DNA from: Geoanaerobacter sp964528055 | Lineage (GTDB): Bacteria; Desulfobacterota; Desulfuromonadia; Geobacterales; DSM-12255 | Assembly (NCBI GenBank): GCA_964528055.1 | Contig: CAZGQM010000001.1 | Span: 310,001-374,000, forward strand | Reading direction: 5' to 3' | Length of the DNA: 64,000 nt | Part shown: in pieces, positions 22,401 to 27,410 of the stretch | Layout of the letters: every line of letters begins with the position of its first letter | How positions within the stretch are numbered: position 1 is the stretch's first letter | Program-made: the position numbers and the translations under genes | The notes under the pieces: model-generated | Databases searched by the model: none | What the model was told of the DNA's origin: nothing | Seen by the model: the letters and a program-made list of their open reading frames with translations, nothing else

Positions 22401-24454
22401 GTTAATGGATTGGTGAAGGTAAATGTTCCGCCGCCAGGTGTCGCTGAACCACCATTCAGGGTGGAAAGCGAAAGCGCATCACCGAGGTTGATGGCGCTGG
22501 CTGTCGGCCAGCTGTTTACCGTTGGGGTGGCCTTGTTGACAGTTACGCTCACCGAACCGGTGGGGGTATTGTAATTGATTGTGTCGGTCGGGGTATAGGT
22601 TACGCTCTGTAATGCCGTTCCGGCATTGGGAGCTGTTGACGGAGTCGTGAAAGCGAATGCACCGGTCGGTGTTGCAACGCCGCCGCTCAGCGTCGACAAC
22701 GCAAGTGTCTGGCCATAGGTGATGTCACTGGCCGTAGGCCATGTAGTGACCGATGGATTGGCCTTGTTGACCGTCTGGGTGACTCCAAGTGAGGTACTAC
22801 CGCCGTATGTACTGTTTCCGCTGTAAACGGCTGTTACGGTATGGCTGCCGACCGTCAAACCGGACAACGGCGCACTGGTGGCGCTTCCGCCGCTTACCGC
22901 AATCGGGCTCCCCACATTCGCTCCGTTTACCTTGAACTGGATCGTGCCGGTGGCTGCCGTCGGGGTGACGGTAGCTGTGAAGGTCGCACTCTGGCCATAG
23001 GTGATGGCTGTCGTCGCACCAACGGTGGTGGTCGTGGATATCTGAAAGCGGTCATAGGCGAATTTGAAGTTCTGGGTGATAATGGACGCGAGGGTGCCTC
23101 CGGAGTTCAGGTAGGCGCTGCCGTCCGCATTCCCCCAGGTAAAGGTCGGGGTGCTGTTTATAACCAGCTGCTTGGCCCACAGCCTGCTGTTGGCGTCGGC
23201 AAAGGTGACCATCATGGTATCGGCGCTCAGCGGGTCGCGGTCGATATCGATAAAATTAGCCAACCCGGGCGAGCCCCCCATTGCAAAGCTCTGGGCAGTG
23301 GTCCAGGCACTGCCGGCGTTGGTGGTGTAGGAGTAGTTCAGCGTACTTGTGGTGGCTCCCTGATAGACGACGATGCCGACGGTGGTGGCTCCGGAAACAA
23401 GCCAGCCCCCCATCAAGGGGCGCTTGTTGGCTGCGGGGTTTGCCTGAAGCGTGCCGGCGTTGGTAACCGTAGACCAGGCGGAGCCGCTCCAGACCGTGCC
23501 ATAGATGGTACTGCTCCCTGTCCTGCTCAAGGTAGCCAGTATCTGGTTGCTGCTCGCAGTCGGGTTGGTTGACAGAGAAACCCCCCCATATGTGCTACTA
23601 GTGCTGAGGGTAGTCTGGGAACCCCAGGAAGTGGTATAGCGTCTGTAGTAGGCACCAGTTGTCGTTCTTTGGGTATATGCGAGCAGGATATTGCCGGTGG
23701 TGAGTTCATAGGCGATGTCAAATGCCTCCAAATCCCCGGAGGTCGTAATATAATTGAGTTGTGTGGTAATTGCGGCGGTTGGCTCATTTCCCCATGTGGT
23801 TCCGTTCCAGATCATTGTAGTGAGGGTGTTGGAGGTGTCACCCAATGCGACAGCGATCTGGTTGGAGTTTACGGTAGGGTTCGAAGCCAGTTTGATTGAA
23901 TTGAAAACATTGGCGGATCTTGCAGTCGTAACGTTGGCGGCAGTTGTCCATGAAGTGCCGTTCCAAGTCCGGTAGGCAAACTGTCTTGACGTGGCGGTTG
24001 CGTAAACGACAATTGCATTACCGGTGGTCTTTTCATATGCAATGTCAAAACGACGACCTGTATTGCTGGGGATGGTAGCGGACCACTCGCTGCTCCAGGT
24101 GGTGCCATTCCAGCGCAAAATATAGAGAGTAGTGCCTGAGATGTAGCCAGCGATATGCTCGTTTCTGGTGGTGGAGGCCACATCCTCAAACCAGGACTGG
24201 GCACCGCCGGCAACTGTTGCCGCCACCGTGCCAAAAGTACCAGGAGAACCCGCGCTATACGCCTCATGCTGTGGAGTTGTCGAGTTGATGCTGTAAACGA
24301 TGCGGCCGTTGGCAGTAGGAGCCGCTTCCGAAACATTCGATGCTATAAACCCCTGTGGCATCAAAACAGTCACCAGCAAGGTAAGAGTCGTCACCAGGCT
24401 CAGCTTCGCCCACATACCCAACCCCCGGATCTTTTTCTCTGCTATTTGTCCCAT
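7412..24454 (-). CDS. Giant secreted multi-repeat protein (Ig-like, MBG, RCC1 repeats)
   Basis: About 5,680 residues as sequenced, including 34 unknown residues from a 100-N gap. I start at ATG 24454 (MGQIAEKK) because GAGG lies five bases upstream and the next ~40 residues form a Sec signal peptide ending near ASNVSEA; the frame opens further up, at 24529. Order: a sialidase/BNR-like propeller head with repeated W-N-G-T-x-W (to about 23.05 kb); an Ig-like-3 domain; two short MBG-like modules; Ig-like modules with repeated YTLSE; one FN3; eight MBG repeats; six units with AYAWAKDAxGNVS; 17 units with SPRTAGTxGSxTVTAKD; 14 RCC1 repeats; a chitobiase-C-like domain; two InlB-like repeats (AKTVTANFA); and a beta-helix-like tail. 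I see no LPXTG, PEP-CTERM or other sorting signal. Such proteins are usually surface or extracellular adhesin-like polymers; the role here is inferred. Confidence 0.85.
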   Translation of the reverse strand: MGQIAEKKIRGLGMWAKLSLVTTLTLLVTVLMPQGFIASNVSEAAPTANGRIVYSINSTTPQHEAYSAGSPGTFGTVAATVAGGAQSWFEDVASTTRNEHIAGYISGTTLYILRWNGTTWSSEWSATIPSNTGRRFDIAYEKTTGNAIVVYATATSRQFAYRTWNGTSWTTAANVTTARSANVFNSIKLASNPTVNSNQIAVALGDTSNTLTTMIWNGTTWGNEPTAAITTQLNYITTSGDLEAFDIAYELTTGNILLAYTQRTTTGAYYRRYTTSWGSQTTLSTSSTYGGVSLSTNPTASSNQILATLSRTGSSTIYGTVWSGSAWSTVTNAGTLQANPAANKRPLMGGWLVSGATTVGIVVYQGATTSTLNYSYTTNAGSAWTTAQSFAMGGSPGLANFIDIDRDPLSADTMMVTFADANSRLWAKQLVINSTPTFTWGNADGSAYLNSGGTLASIITQNFKFAYDRFQISTTTTVGATTAITYGQSATFTATVTPTAATGTIQFKVNGANVGSPIAVSGGSATSAPLSGLTVGSHTVTAVYSGNSTYGGSTSLGVTQTVNKANPSVTTWPTASDITYGQTLALSTLSGGVATPTGAFAFTTPSTAPNAGTALQSVTYTPTDTINYNTPTGSVSVTVNKATPTVNSWPTASAINLGDALSLSTLNGGSATPGGGTFTFTNPLTVPSSAGIYSAPVTYTPTDTTNYNTVAGNVNVTVNAADTTPPTVAITYSGIAPYKAGTVVTITATFNEAMADAPVPQVAISGANTLVATNMTKSSSTVYTYDYSVGAGDGTATVSIPTGQDLSGNNVTAIPTSGATFTVDNTAPVFSSVSPASDSHRNNASVGYTLSEAVAGGTITFTRTGGTADPSSPRTYTMVSGDMNSGSHSVNTSLALVNGAIYTISFDATDVAGNAANQVSSTNVTFDASAATVTLSAPAGGSRVNNALVSYSLSKEIASGQVVYTRTGGTADGNSPHTYNLSGTDLTSGSHTALNTGFTNLVDGATYTVSLENVVDLESNSSTPVSNSNVTFDSTAVAITATAPAAGSFVKTALISYTLSEQAQSGTVTFTRTGGAADSGSPRIFTIIGADLTSGAHTDVNTGLALADGSIYTVSFDATDMAGNPATTVSNASVMYDVSPPVDGTLTATPVSSSQIDLSWTAATDSGSGLAASNTYKLVRSSGATAPADCSGTPIYEGIASGFNDTGLTAASQFAYRVCAYDVAGNVSIGAEGTAVTSKLSQAITFNPLPPKTYGDLDYAPGATASSGLTVAYASSNSSVATIVGGNIHIVGAGSTIITASQPGNGTYNPATDVTQTLTVNPAPLTVTADNKTKXXXXXXXXXXXXXXXXXXXXXXXXXXXXXXXXXXGVGSNYSFSYVAGTLTVTKQTQTITFGALAAKTYGAADYAPGATASSGLTVTYASSNPAVATIVGGNIHIVGAGTTNITASQAGDLNYEAAADVIQPLTVNKATLTVTASSASKTYAAVNPALTVSYSGFVNTETAANLTTQPTATTTALTGSPAGSYATTASGGVSSNYSFTYVAGTLTINPAALTVTAVNNSKTYGAVNPALTVSYSGFVNGDTAASLTTQPTASTTALTGSPAGTYPITAAGGASGNYSFTYIAGTLTVNPAPLTVTADNKTKVQGSVNPALTVSYSGFVNGDTATSLTTQPTASTTAITSSPVGTYPITASGGVGSNYSFSYVAGTLTVTPAILTVTAHAKTKSYGSADPVLTYTASGFVNGDTIAIMTGSLSRAPGENVSGSPYAILQNTLSAGSNYSISYTGANLTITPVTLTVTGDNKSKLYGDSIPVLTVSYSGFVNGDTASSLTTQPTAATTATPATPVGSYPITASGGASGNYNFSYVNGSLTVTPALLTVIADNKSKTYGVANPVLTVSYSGFTNGDTAASLTTQPTATTSTTISTPVGSYPINASGGVSSNYSLSYVAGTLTVDKAALTVTADNKSKVAGSPNPAFTVTYSGFVNSENETALITQPSATSTANSSSPAGTYPITASGGVSSNYSFTYVDGTLTVTSSTINVTAFSMPATATSLTVPVSTFTATDSVGVAGYLITESPIAPSSGAAGWSAIAPSSFTFSGYGLKTAYAWAKDASGNVSASRAATVNVISPVTYYLNAGSATSIGIDGNTTVTATGQIYTVTPLGSTNQTRGLATEMAPIESVQGVVQAGSGSAWTGTDQEMVRMYTPRYTNANRFIEASVGVYADMYMKVTGTAASAKATLYEYSETTGIVGAAKGTISFTLNPAVTTRQTMSGSFNNTSFTLENGNRLLVIFSMSAVNAAPAYLYGSMATGAPSGYQSITVAETSAVGDIIPPTVDSFTMPTTATALTVAVTTFVASDNTAVTGYLITENATAPLPTDSAWGSTAPTSFTFSGYGAKTAYAWAKDATGNVSSSVAATVTINDVNAPVVTAFAMPATATSLNVPVTSFSATDNLAVTGYLITESFTPPAAGAGGWSATAPISFTFAGYGLRTAYAWAKDAAGNVSAGFSATVMINDNRTTAGTATAFAAGATSISVSAPYSDDANGNNTLLVEYKLSADLAYTTWQTLSHSASPYGTVITGLTSNSSYNVRVTYQDIDGVTGSAQQVLNSTTAVDTTSPTVTAFTMPTSSTTLTVSVTTFTASDNVAVTGYMITESAGAPAAGDARWSGSAPASFTFSGYGVRSAYAWAKDAAGNVSSSASATVTVNDSTAPTITSFSMPATATNLAVNVTAFAATDNVAVTGYMITESATPPAAVAAGWTTNAPTSFTFGGYGAKTAYAWAKDAAGNVSTGMTANVTITDATAPTITAFSMPVTATSLTVAVNSFTASDNVGVTGYMINESATAPLPTDIGWSATAPTSYTFAGSGTRVARAWAKDAAGNVSVSSMAAVTINLSSASTIVVSGITSPRTAGTTGTVTVTVLDTFGNTATGYTGTVHFTSSDSQAALPADYTFTAGDLGVHTFTSVVLKSAGTWSVTVNDLATPSINGTQSGITVTPASTISLSVTGVTTPRTAGTAGSITVTAKDAYGNTATGYTGTVQFASSDAQALLPSNYSFIAGDNGVHTFTNLITLRTAGTQSVTVTDTVTGTITGSQAGIVVNPAAAGTLVVAGVTTPRSAGAVGSVTVTARDAYNNVATGYTGTVHFTSSDATAILPTDYTFVPGDAGLHTFPSITFRTVGTQSVTATDTITATITGAQTGIIVNPATASTLVVSGFASPVTAGTTGSVTVTAKDSFGNTVTGYTGTVRFTSSDAQAALPANYTFVAGDNGVHTFTNLITLKTVGSLSITATDTVSGTVTGTQTGITVTPAAASTLTVTGLTSPRTVGTPGSLTVTARDPFGNTATGYTGTVHFTSNDLQAVLPADYTFTPGDAGVRTFTSVTLRSAGTWSVTAADTLTGTITGSQAGIVVTPETGSAITVTGLSSPRTAGTLGSITVTVKDSFGNTATGYTGTVHFTSSDPQALLPANYTFVAGDAGVHTFTNLVNLRTAGTQSVTVTDTVVGTITGSQLGIQVNPSTAATLSVTGVTTPRTAGTAGSITVTAKDAYGNTATGYTGTVQFASSDAQALLPSNYSFIAGDNGVHTFTNLITLRTAGTQSVTVTDTVTGTITGSQAGIVVNPAAAGTLVVAGVTTPRSAGAVGSVTVTARDAYNNVATGYTGTVHFTSSDATAILPTDYTFVPGDAGLHTFPSITFRTVGTQSVTATDTITATITGAQTGIIVNPATASTLVVSGFASPVTAGTTGSVTVTAKDSFGNTVTGYTGTVRFTSSDAQAALPANYTFVAGDNGVHTFTNLITLKTVGNLSITATDTILGTITGSQTGILVNHAAASTFTVTGVISPRTAGTVGTVSLTAKDAYGNTATGYTGTVHFTSSDPQAVLPADYTFMPGDAGVYLFTTIVLKTSGAQTITATDTVTPSITGLHSSITVNPAAASTLLVNGLASPRTAGAIGSITVTAKDPFGNTATGYNGKVHFTSDDAQAALPADYTFIAGDSGVRTFATISLKSIGTWSVTATDTVNATITGAQSGIVINPASATTLVITGISSPRTAGSVGSITVTARDAFGNTATNYTGIVRFTSSDPQAVLPANYLFVAGDAGVHTFTAGVTLKTSGTQSITATDTVTATITGSQQNIAVTADSASIIAVSGLVTPRTAGTSGSITVTARDQFGNTSTGYTGTVHFISTDLQATLPSDYTFVAGDAGVHTFASLVLKTAGTWSVTATDTVTTSITGTQFNIVVNPASATSLQLSGLATPRIAGVAGNITVTAKDAYGNTATGYLGTVHFTSSDPQALIPANFIFVAGDAGVRTIASGITLRTAGIQSVTATDTVTTTITGSQSGISVTAAAVTNLSVSGVTSPRFVGAPATITVTARDQFGNTATGYLGTVRFSSSDPQAVLPANYTFVTGDAGVHAFASVTFISIGTWSVTATDTVTATITGTQSGIVVNPAPASVLTVTGYVSPNTAGVAGSITVTAKDTFGNTAIGYTGVVRFTSTDSQAVLPSDYTFVAGDAGVHTFPVTLRTAGYQSITVTDTLLPTIKGTRSGIAITAATASNLLVSGIMTPRAAGTAGSITVTAADSFGNKAEGYTGTVRFSSSDAQAFLPSNYTFVATDAGEHTFVYQVILKTVATHFVRATDTVNVLITGVQSGITVTTAPVATLSSRVVAGSNHSVALDTDGHVLTWGKNDVGQLGIGTTTDEVAPVQVTAFANGIDISAGYNHTVALKSDGTVWTWGGNLYGQLGDRTNTNRNTPVQVPGLAGITAVLSGAYHTIALKSDGTVWAWGDNGYGQLGDGSLFNRTMPVQVQGISGVTAIAVGGYHSLFLKSDGTVWGVGFNSSGQLGNNTTSVQTTPVQAAGLSDISSIGGGLLHSIALKKDGSVWAWGGNNHGQLGDNTTLDSSIPKKISTISDVNRITGGDIHSTVLKDDGTVWTWGGNTYGQLGDGTTTDRYVPVQLQGITGLTTLAAGGSHTVALKGDGSIWAWGKNEFGQLGDGSKLYKDHFVPVKGFASTLSVSSGAFHSIALKNDGTVWTWGNNSAGQLGNGTLDNVSLPQQIGLVHPMLTGITAVSAGAYHSLALKGDGTVWAWGANSYGQVGDGTNTNKDKPVQVAGLTGITAIAAGEQFSMALKSDGTVWAFGSNNTGQLGNGTTSNSNVPVMLSGLSGVSKIAAGYLHGLALKSDKTVWSWGSNSYGQLGDGTNNSRVVPAASGLSQVNAIAAGQLHSLAVKSDGTVVAWGSNSSGQLGDGTNTNRNAPVQALSISGASGIAAGENHSLALLSNGSVWSWGGNYKGQLGDGTSISNFAPRQLVDFVNAVSIAAGDTNSAVIKSDGTAWITGNNDSGQLGDGTPYSPGIIPSTVLGNDTMPPSTTASLDTGTYVDAQAIALIADEPARIYFTLDGLTPTTASAQYGDPIPIASSAVLKFFAVDLSGNVEPVNTVTYTIVNSKALSIAINGSGSVNLSTGGSCTTNCSQPIATGTTVNLTPAANADNYFVSWSGCDVVNGQICTVVMTAAKTVTANFAANLPLTLNIVDSGSVSFSTGAVCNGYCIQTFRPGSSVVLTANAGATTVFDSWAGCDSTNGNACTVTMSAARNVTSIFSYLVKSYTDRYNSLQTAYNSAIFNDVLQVRNMNITENLDLNRNVAFKLAGGYDRTFTSVVGQSTLHGTLTVTAGMVIVDNIILH
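8370..10490 (-). repeat. 14 RCC1 propeller repeats in the giant protein
   Basis: Fourteen consecutive units of about 50 residues share H-S/T-x-A-L-K-x-D-G-T-V-W-x-W-G-x-N-x-x-G-Q-L-G-D/N-G-T. RCC1 repeats form seven-bladed propellers, so 14 units would make two complete propellers (family knowledge plus count). The DNA copies have diverged, so this part looks older than the 104-residue array next to it. Confidence 0.85.
13062..13899. repeat. 838-base duplicated segment, copy 1
   Basis: This stretch matches 14616-15453 at a constant offset of 1554 bases (518 codons, five repeat units), with no difference noticed in the stretches I compared. The flanks beyond both ends diverge to the level normal for the array, which fits a recent unequal crossover or gene conversion between units. 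Confidence 0.85.
14616..15453. repeat. 838-base duplicated segment, copy 2
   Basis: Partner of 13062-13899; see that entry. The segment covers about 2.7 units of the 104-residue array. Sequence divergence resumes abruptly at 15454 (GAGATAGTT here versus TGGCCGCCG in the first copy). Confidence 0.85.
15780..18330 (-). repeat. Six 'AYAWAKDAxGNVS' modules in the giant protein
   Basis: Six units of about 90-100 residues carry GYxITESxxxP, then W-x-x-x-A-P-x-S-F-T-F-x-G-Y-G and AYAWAKDAxGNVS. Two non-repeat insertions interrupt the array: an FN3-like stretch near 16.6-16.9 kb and a jelly-roll-like stretch near 17.5-18.1 kb. Confidence 0.75.
18340..20735 (-). repeat. MBG repeat array (eight units, one mostly lost in the N gap)
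   Basis: Units of about 76 residues follow the pattern LTVTADNKSKxYGxxNPxLTVSYSGFVNGDTAxSLTTQPT up to GxYPITASGGVSSNYSFxYVxGTLTV, the MBG (mostly beta) family. Two longer related units (KTYGAADYAPGATASSGLTV type) are interspersed. The 100-N gap lies in the first unit. Confidence 0.8.
20353..20452. other. Assembly gap (100 N) inside an MBG repeat
   Basis: The flanks match 19321-19374 and 19523-19575 of the neighbouring repeat, so the gap most likely stands for a near-copy of 19375-19522 (148 bases). 100 and 148 leave the same remainder on division by 3, which is why the frame still reads through. Confidence 0.9.
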
Positions 24455-24891
24455 GGCAACCTCAGTGAGTATGAATGTTATTGTTGTCGAGATATGAATG
24501 CTGGCAGAGTTGAAAACCTTTGCCAGCATATAATGTGCTAACGTTAATTATTGTCGGCATAACATATCGATTTAGCTCGTAATTCCGTGCAAATACCGCA
24601 CCTTTTTGCAACCATTTGAAATCCCTTGATATTAATAAGGCATATCATGACAATTCCGTCATTTTAAGGCGGTTGCCGCTATATAACGTTGTGCTTATTT
24701 TCAACAATGGTTCACAGAAGTATCAGTATCGGTTCTGTAAAATGCCAACGTGCACATCCGTTAACGATTCGCATATAATCAAGATGATTGAATAATATAC
24801 TGGTTCGGATATACTGGTTCGGGCAATGGAACGATATGTATCCCTGGGTCGCAGGTAAAGGGAGCAAGTATTCAGCCATGTGGGGAAGCAT
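24455..24891. promoter_or_regulatory. Divergent intergenic region with a 14-bp tandem repeat
   Basis: About 440 AT-rich bases separate the giant gene from the mlaF-like gene. I find no ORF or RNA gene. Besides the leader hairpin, a perfect tandem direct repeat ATATACTGGTTCGG occurs at 24795-24808 and 24809-24822, about 70 bases before the mlaF-like start, a position that would suit an operator. Confidence 0.5.
24498..24529 (-). promoter_or_regulatory. Leader hairpin upstream of the giant gene
   Basis: A perfect 9-bp inverted repeat (ATGCTGGCA/TGCCAGCAT) with a 14-base loop lies about 45-75 bases before the chosen start codon. It has no T-tract, so it is not a terminator. An mRNA leader structure or operator is possible; this is inference. 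Confidence 0.4.
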
Positions 24892-25698
24892 GTGATCGAA
24901 AACCTGCCAGGCATACGGATGGAAAAGGTTTCCTACTCGATAGGGGGACGCCGGATCCTCAGCGAGTTTGACCTGACCCTTGAAAATGGTTTGAACCGCA
25001 CGATCCTCGGTGTCAGTGGGGTAGGGAAGACCACCATCCTCAAACTGCTCCTTGGTCTGCTCAAGCCTGACTCCGGAAAGATATATCTCAATGGTATCCC
25101 TATTGCCGGGTTAAAGGAGAGTGAGCTGACCAACCTGAGGCGAAACATTGCCATTGTCTTTCAGGGTGGTGCGCTGTTCGATTCCATGACCGTTGGAGAG
25201 AACGTCGGTTACCGGCTCTTGGAGGAGGGTATGCTGGGATTGTCGGAGATTGAGAGGATTGTGATTGAGAAACTCAGTTTCGTCGGTCTTGAACATGCCA
25301 TAAACCTCTATCCGGCTGAGCTTTCAGGAGGGATGAAGAAGCGGGTGGCTGTTGCAAGGGCGATTGCAGCGGATCCGCAATATGTTTTCTTCGATGAGCC
25401 TACAACCGGTCTTGATCCGATCGGTGTCTATAATATCAGGCATCTGATGCAGATGCTGCAGCAGAAGGGAAAGACCACTCTTATGGTAACACACGACCTT
25501 CATACTGCCTTTGCAGTCTCGCAGCGATTCTCCTTTCTCCATGAGACGCATCTTATCTTTGATGGAACCCAGCAGGAGCTCAAGACCACGACAAACTGGG
25601 CCATCAGAGAGTTTTTCCACCCTTCCGAGCAGTCACTTTTCGTGAGTGACCACATGGTCTTCAACGACCCTTGGATGGCCGGATTGAACAAGGAGTAA
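24892..25698 (+). CDS. mlaF: ABC transporter ATPase, MlaF/Ttg2A-type
   Basis: About 268 residues with all ABC ATPase motifs: Walker A GVSGVGKTT, Q-loop VFQGGALFDSMTV, signature LSGGMKKRVAVARA, Walker B YVFFDEPTTGLDP and the switch histidine in VTHD. FQGGALFDSMTVxENV and LSGGMKKR are typical of the MlaF/Mkl group, which powers lipid transport between the membranes of Gram-negative cells (family knowledge). GTG 24892 is chosen for the GGGGA five bases before it; GTG 24880 is also in frame. An MCE protein gene follows after nine bases, but no MlaE permease gene is next to the pair. A partner permease elsewhere is inferred. Confidence 0.85.
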   Translation: MIENLPGIRMEKVSYSIGGRRILSEFDLTLENGLNRTILGVSGVGKTTILKLLLGLLKPDSGKIYLNGIPIAGLKESELTNLRRNIAIVFQGGALFDSMTVGENVGYRLLEEGMLGLSEIERIVIEKLSFVGLEHAINLYPAELSGGMKKRVAVARAIAADPQYVFFDEPTTGLDPIGVYNIRHLMQMLQQKGKTTLMVTHDLHTAFAVSQRFSFLHETHLIFDGTQQELKTTTNWAIREFFHPSEQSLFVSDHMVFNDPWMAGLNKE

Positions 25699-25707
25699 CA
25701 GGGTAAC

Positions 25708-26790
25708 ATGAAACGGAGTGACAACATCGGCTGGTCTCAGGTGAAGGCGGGGATACTTATCGTCATTGCCCTTATCCTTTTTGCCGGGGGTGTCCTCGTG
25801 ATGGGACAAAAGACTAAGTTCTTTATCTCAAAGGGGCAACTCTCGGTAATCATGACAGATGTGGCAGGACTTAAGGAGGGTGCGCCAGTCTGGCTTGCAG
25901 GGGTTGATGTAGGGCTTGTTCGCGATATCCGCTTTTTGCGACCCAAAGAAAGCAACGAGGTGGAGATTGTCCTTGAGGTAGAACGGGAGGCCTTGAAGAA
26001 AGTAGGGGAAGATTCCCGGATTACCATCAAGACCAGGGGGCTCATGGGCGAAAAATATGTCGATATAACCCCTAACAAAACCGTTAACGAAAAACCTGTA
26101 ACGCTGCTGTACGGATCCAATGTTACCCGCCTGGATGATGTAATGGGAAAGGCGGGAGCCGCCTTTGACCGTCTCAATGGCTTCTTGGACAAGGTGGAGC
26201 AGGGGGAGGGGACGCTGGGGCGCTTTGCCAAGGACCCCAGACTTTACGATGACATGGTAAGGCTTACCGCAGAGCTGAAAGCATTTGCCCGGTCGGTAAA
26301 CTCAGGGGATGGAACACTCGGGAAGCTTAGCCGGAGTTCAGAGCCTTATGACAAGCTAATAGCCATCCTAACCCGCGCAGAAGAGACCCTTGAGGATATA
26401 CAATCCGCGGATGGCACCATGGGGCGCCTGATCCGCGATCGTAAGCTTTACGACAAGCTGGTTGCCCTGGCTGAAAAGAGCAACCAGGCAGCCGATGACG
26501 TACGGGAACTGAACCGTAAGCTGACCTCCACAGACGGCACTATCGGCAAGCTCCTTGGTGAGCGCGAATTCTATGACAAGGGGATGTCCCTTATGGAGCG
26601 GGCAGATAACTCGCTCAAGTCGCTGGAAAACGTGACGAACAAGCTTGAAAAAGGGGAGGGGACTGCAGGTAAGCTGGTATCTGACAAGGAGCTGTACGAT
26701 AAGATGAACAAAGCCGTTGATAGTCTTGATCTGCTGGTAAAGGACATCAAGGAGAATCCGAAGCGTTATGTGAAGTTTTCGCTCTTTTAA
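25708..26790 (+). CDS. MCE/MlaD family substrate-binding protein with C-terminal repeats
   Basis: 360 residues. An N-terminal transmembrane anchor (about 14-33) precedes one MCE domain (about 40-120, with VAGLKEGAPVWLAGVDVGLV and ITIKTRGLMGEKYVDITP). The rest is an alpha-helical periplasmic region with about five spaced copies of G-x-G-T-x-G-x-L/F-x(4)-x-L/F-Y-D, for example GEGTLGRFAKDPRLYDD and DGTIGKLLGEREFYDK. MCE proteins form hexameric rings or tubes that carry lipids across the periplasm (family knowledge); a long helical tail suggests a tunnel or needle extension. It is coupled to the MlaF-like ATPase gene. Confidence 0.85.
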   Translation: MKRSDNIGWSQVKAGILIVIALILFAGGVLVMGQKTKFFISKGQLSVIMTDVAGLKEGAPVWLAGVDVGLVRDIRFLRPKESNEVEIVLEVEREALKKVGEDSRITIKTRGLMGEKYVDITPNKTVNEKPVTLLYGSNVTRLDDVMGKAGAAFDRLNGFLDKVEQGEGTLGRFAKDPRLYDDMVRLTAELKAFARSVNSGDGTLGKLSRSSEPYDKLIAILTRAEETLEDIQSADGTMGRLIRDRKLYDKLVALAEKSNQAADDVRELNRKLTSTDGTIGKLLGEREFYDKGMSLMERADNSLKSLENVTNKLEKGEGTAGKLVSDKELYDKMNKAVDSLDLLVKDIKENPKRYVKFSLF

Positions 26791-26816
26791 CGATAGCTAA
26801 CTACAGAGAAGGTCAT

Positions 26817-27374
26817 ATGCTCCGAATCCTGTTGGTATACGTAGTAATCATAGGTATCTGTGGTTGTGCAAACATGCAGAGCCAAGTGGGGGTTAATGCC
26901 ACGTCCAAGGACCAATCTGTCCAGACATGCCATGAGGCTGAGGCCGACGGTGAGCTTGAAGTTGCTGAGAAGGCTTGCCTGCAGGCGCTGACCAAAGCCC
27001 GGCGCGATCATGGCGGGACTGAGCTCGAATCCCACAGGCTCTATGATCTGGGCCGTATAAAGAAGCAGCTCCGGAAATATCCCGAGGCCGAGATATATTA
27101 CAAAGAGTCCCTGATGGTGCTGGAATCGATTCCCAACCCTGCTCCTGCCAAAATCGGGCGACGTCTTGCTGAGCTTTCAATTTTGATGGGCCAGCAGCGA
27201 AAATACAAGGAGGCCTGGCCATACCTTTCGCGTCTTCTCCCTATGGCAAAGAGCTGTACCGATAACGACCGGGACGTGATAAAGAGAATCATTTCGCTGT
27301 ATACGACAGAATATTCGAGACTGAAGATGCATTCAGAGGTCGATCTTCTTCGTGCCACGGCAGCAAAGCTTTGA
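26817..27374 (+). CDS. Lipoprotein with TPR-like helices
   Basis: 185 residues beginning with a lipoprotein signal peptide; the lipobox is GICGC, with the modified cysteine about residue 20. AAGG precedes the ATG by about five bases. The mature part is helical and carries TPR-like patterns (A-x2-LYDLGRIKKQL-x-KYPEAEIYYKES and LAELSILMGQQRKYKEAWPYL). It lies 26 bases downstream of the MCE gene and probably belongs to that operon, which in Mla systems often includes outer-membrane lipoproteins (inference). It is not MlaA by sequence. Confidence 0.7.
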   Translation: MLRILLVYVVIIGICGCANMQSQVGVNATSKDQSVQTCHEAEADGELEVAEKACLQALTKARRDHGGTELESHRLYDLGRIKKQLRKYPEAEIYYKESLMVLESIPNPAPAKIGRRLAELSILMGQQRKYKEAWPYLSRLLPMAKSCTDNDRDVIKRIISLYTTEYSRLKMHSEVDLLRATAAKL

Positions 27375-27410
27375 TACTGCACTAAATCTGAACCAAGGAA
27401 TGGAACCGCT

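Noticed and set aside
8300..24540. Many + strand open frames of 60-250 codons opposite the giant gene
   Set aside because: They are shadow frames of repeat DNA: they recur at the repeat spacing, show no family motifs and lack ribosome binding sites.
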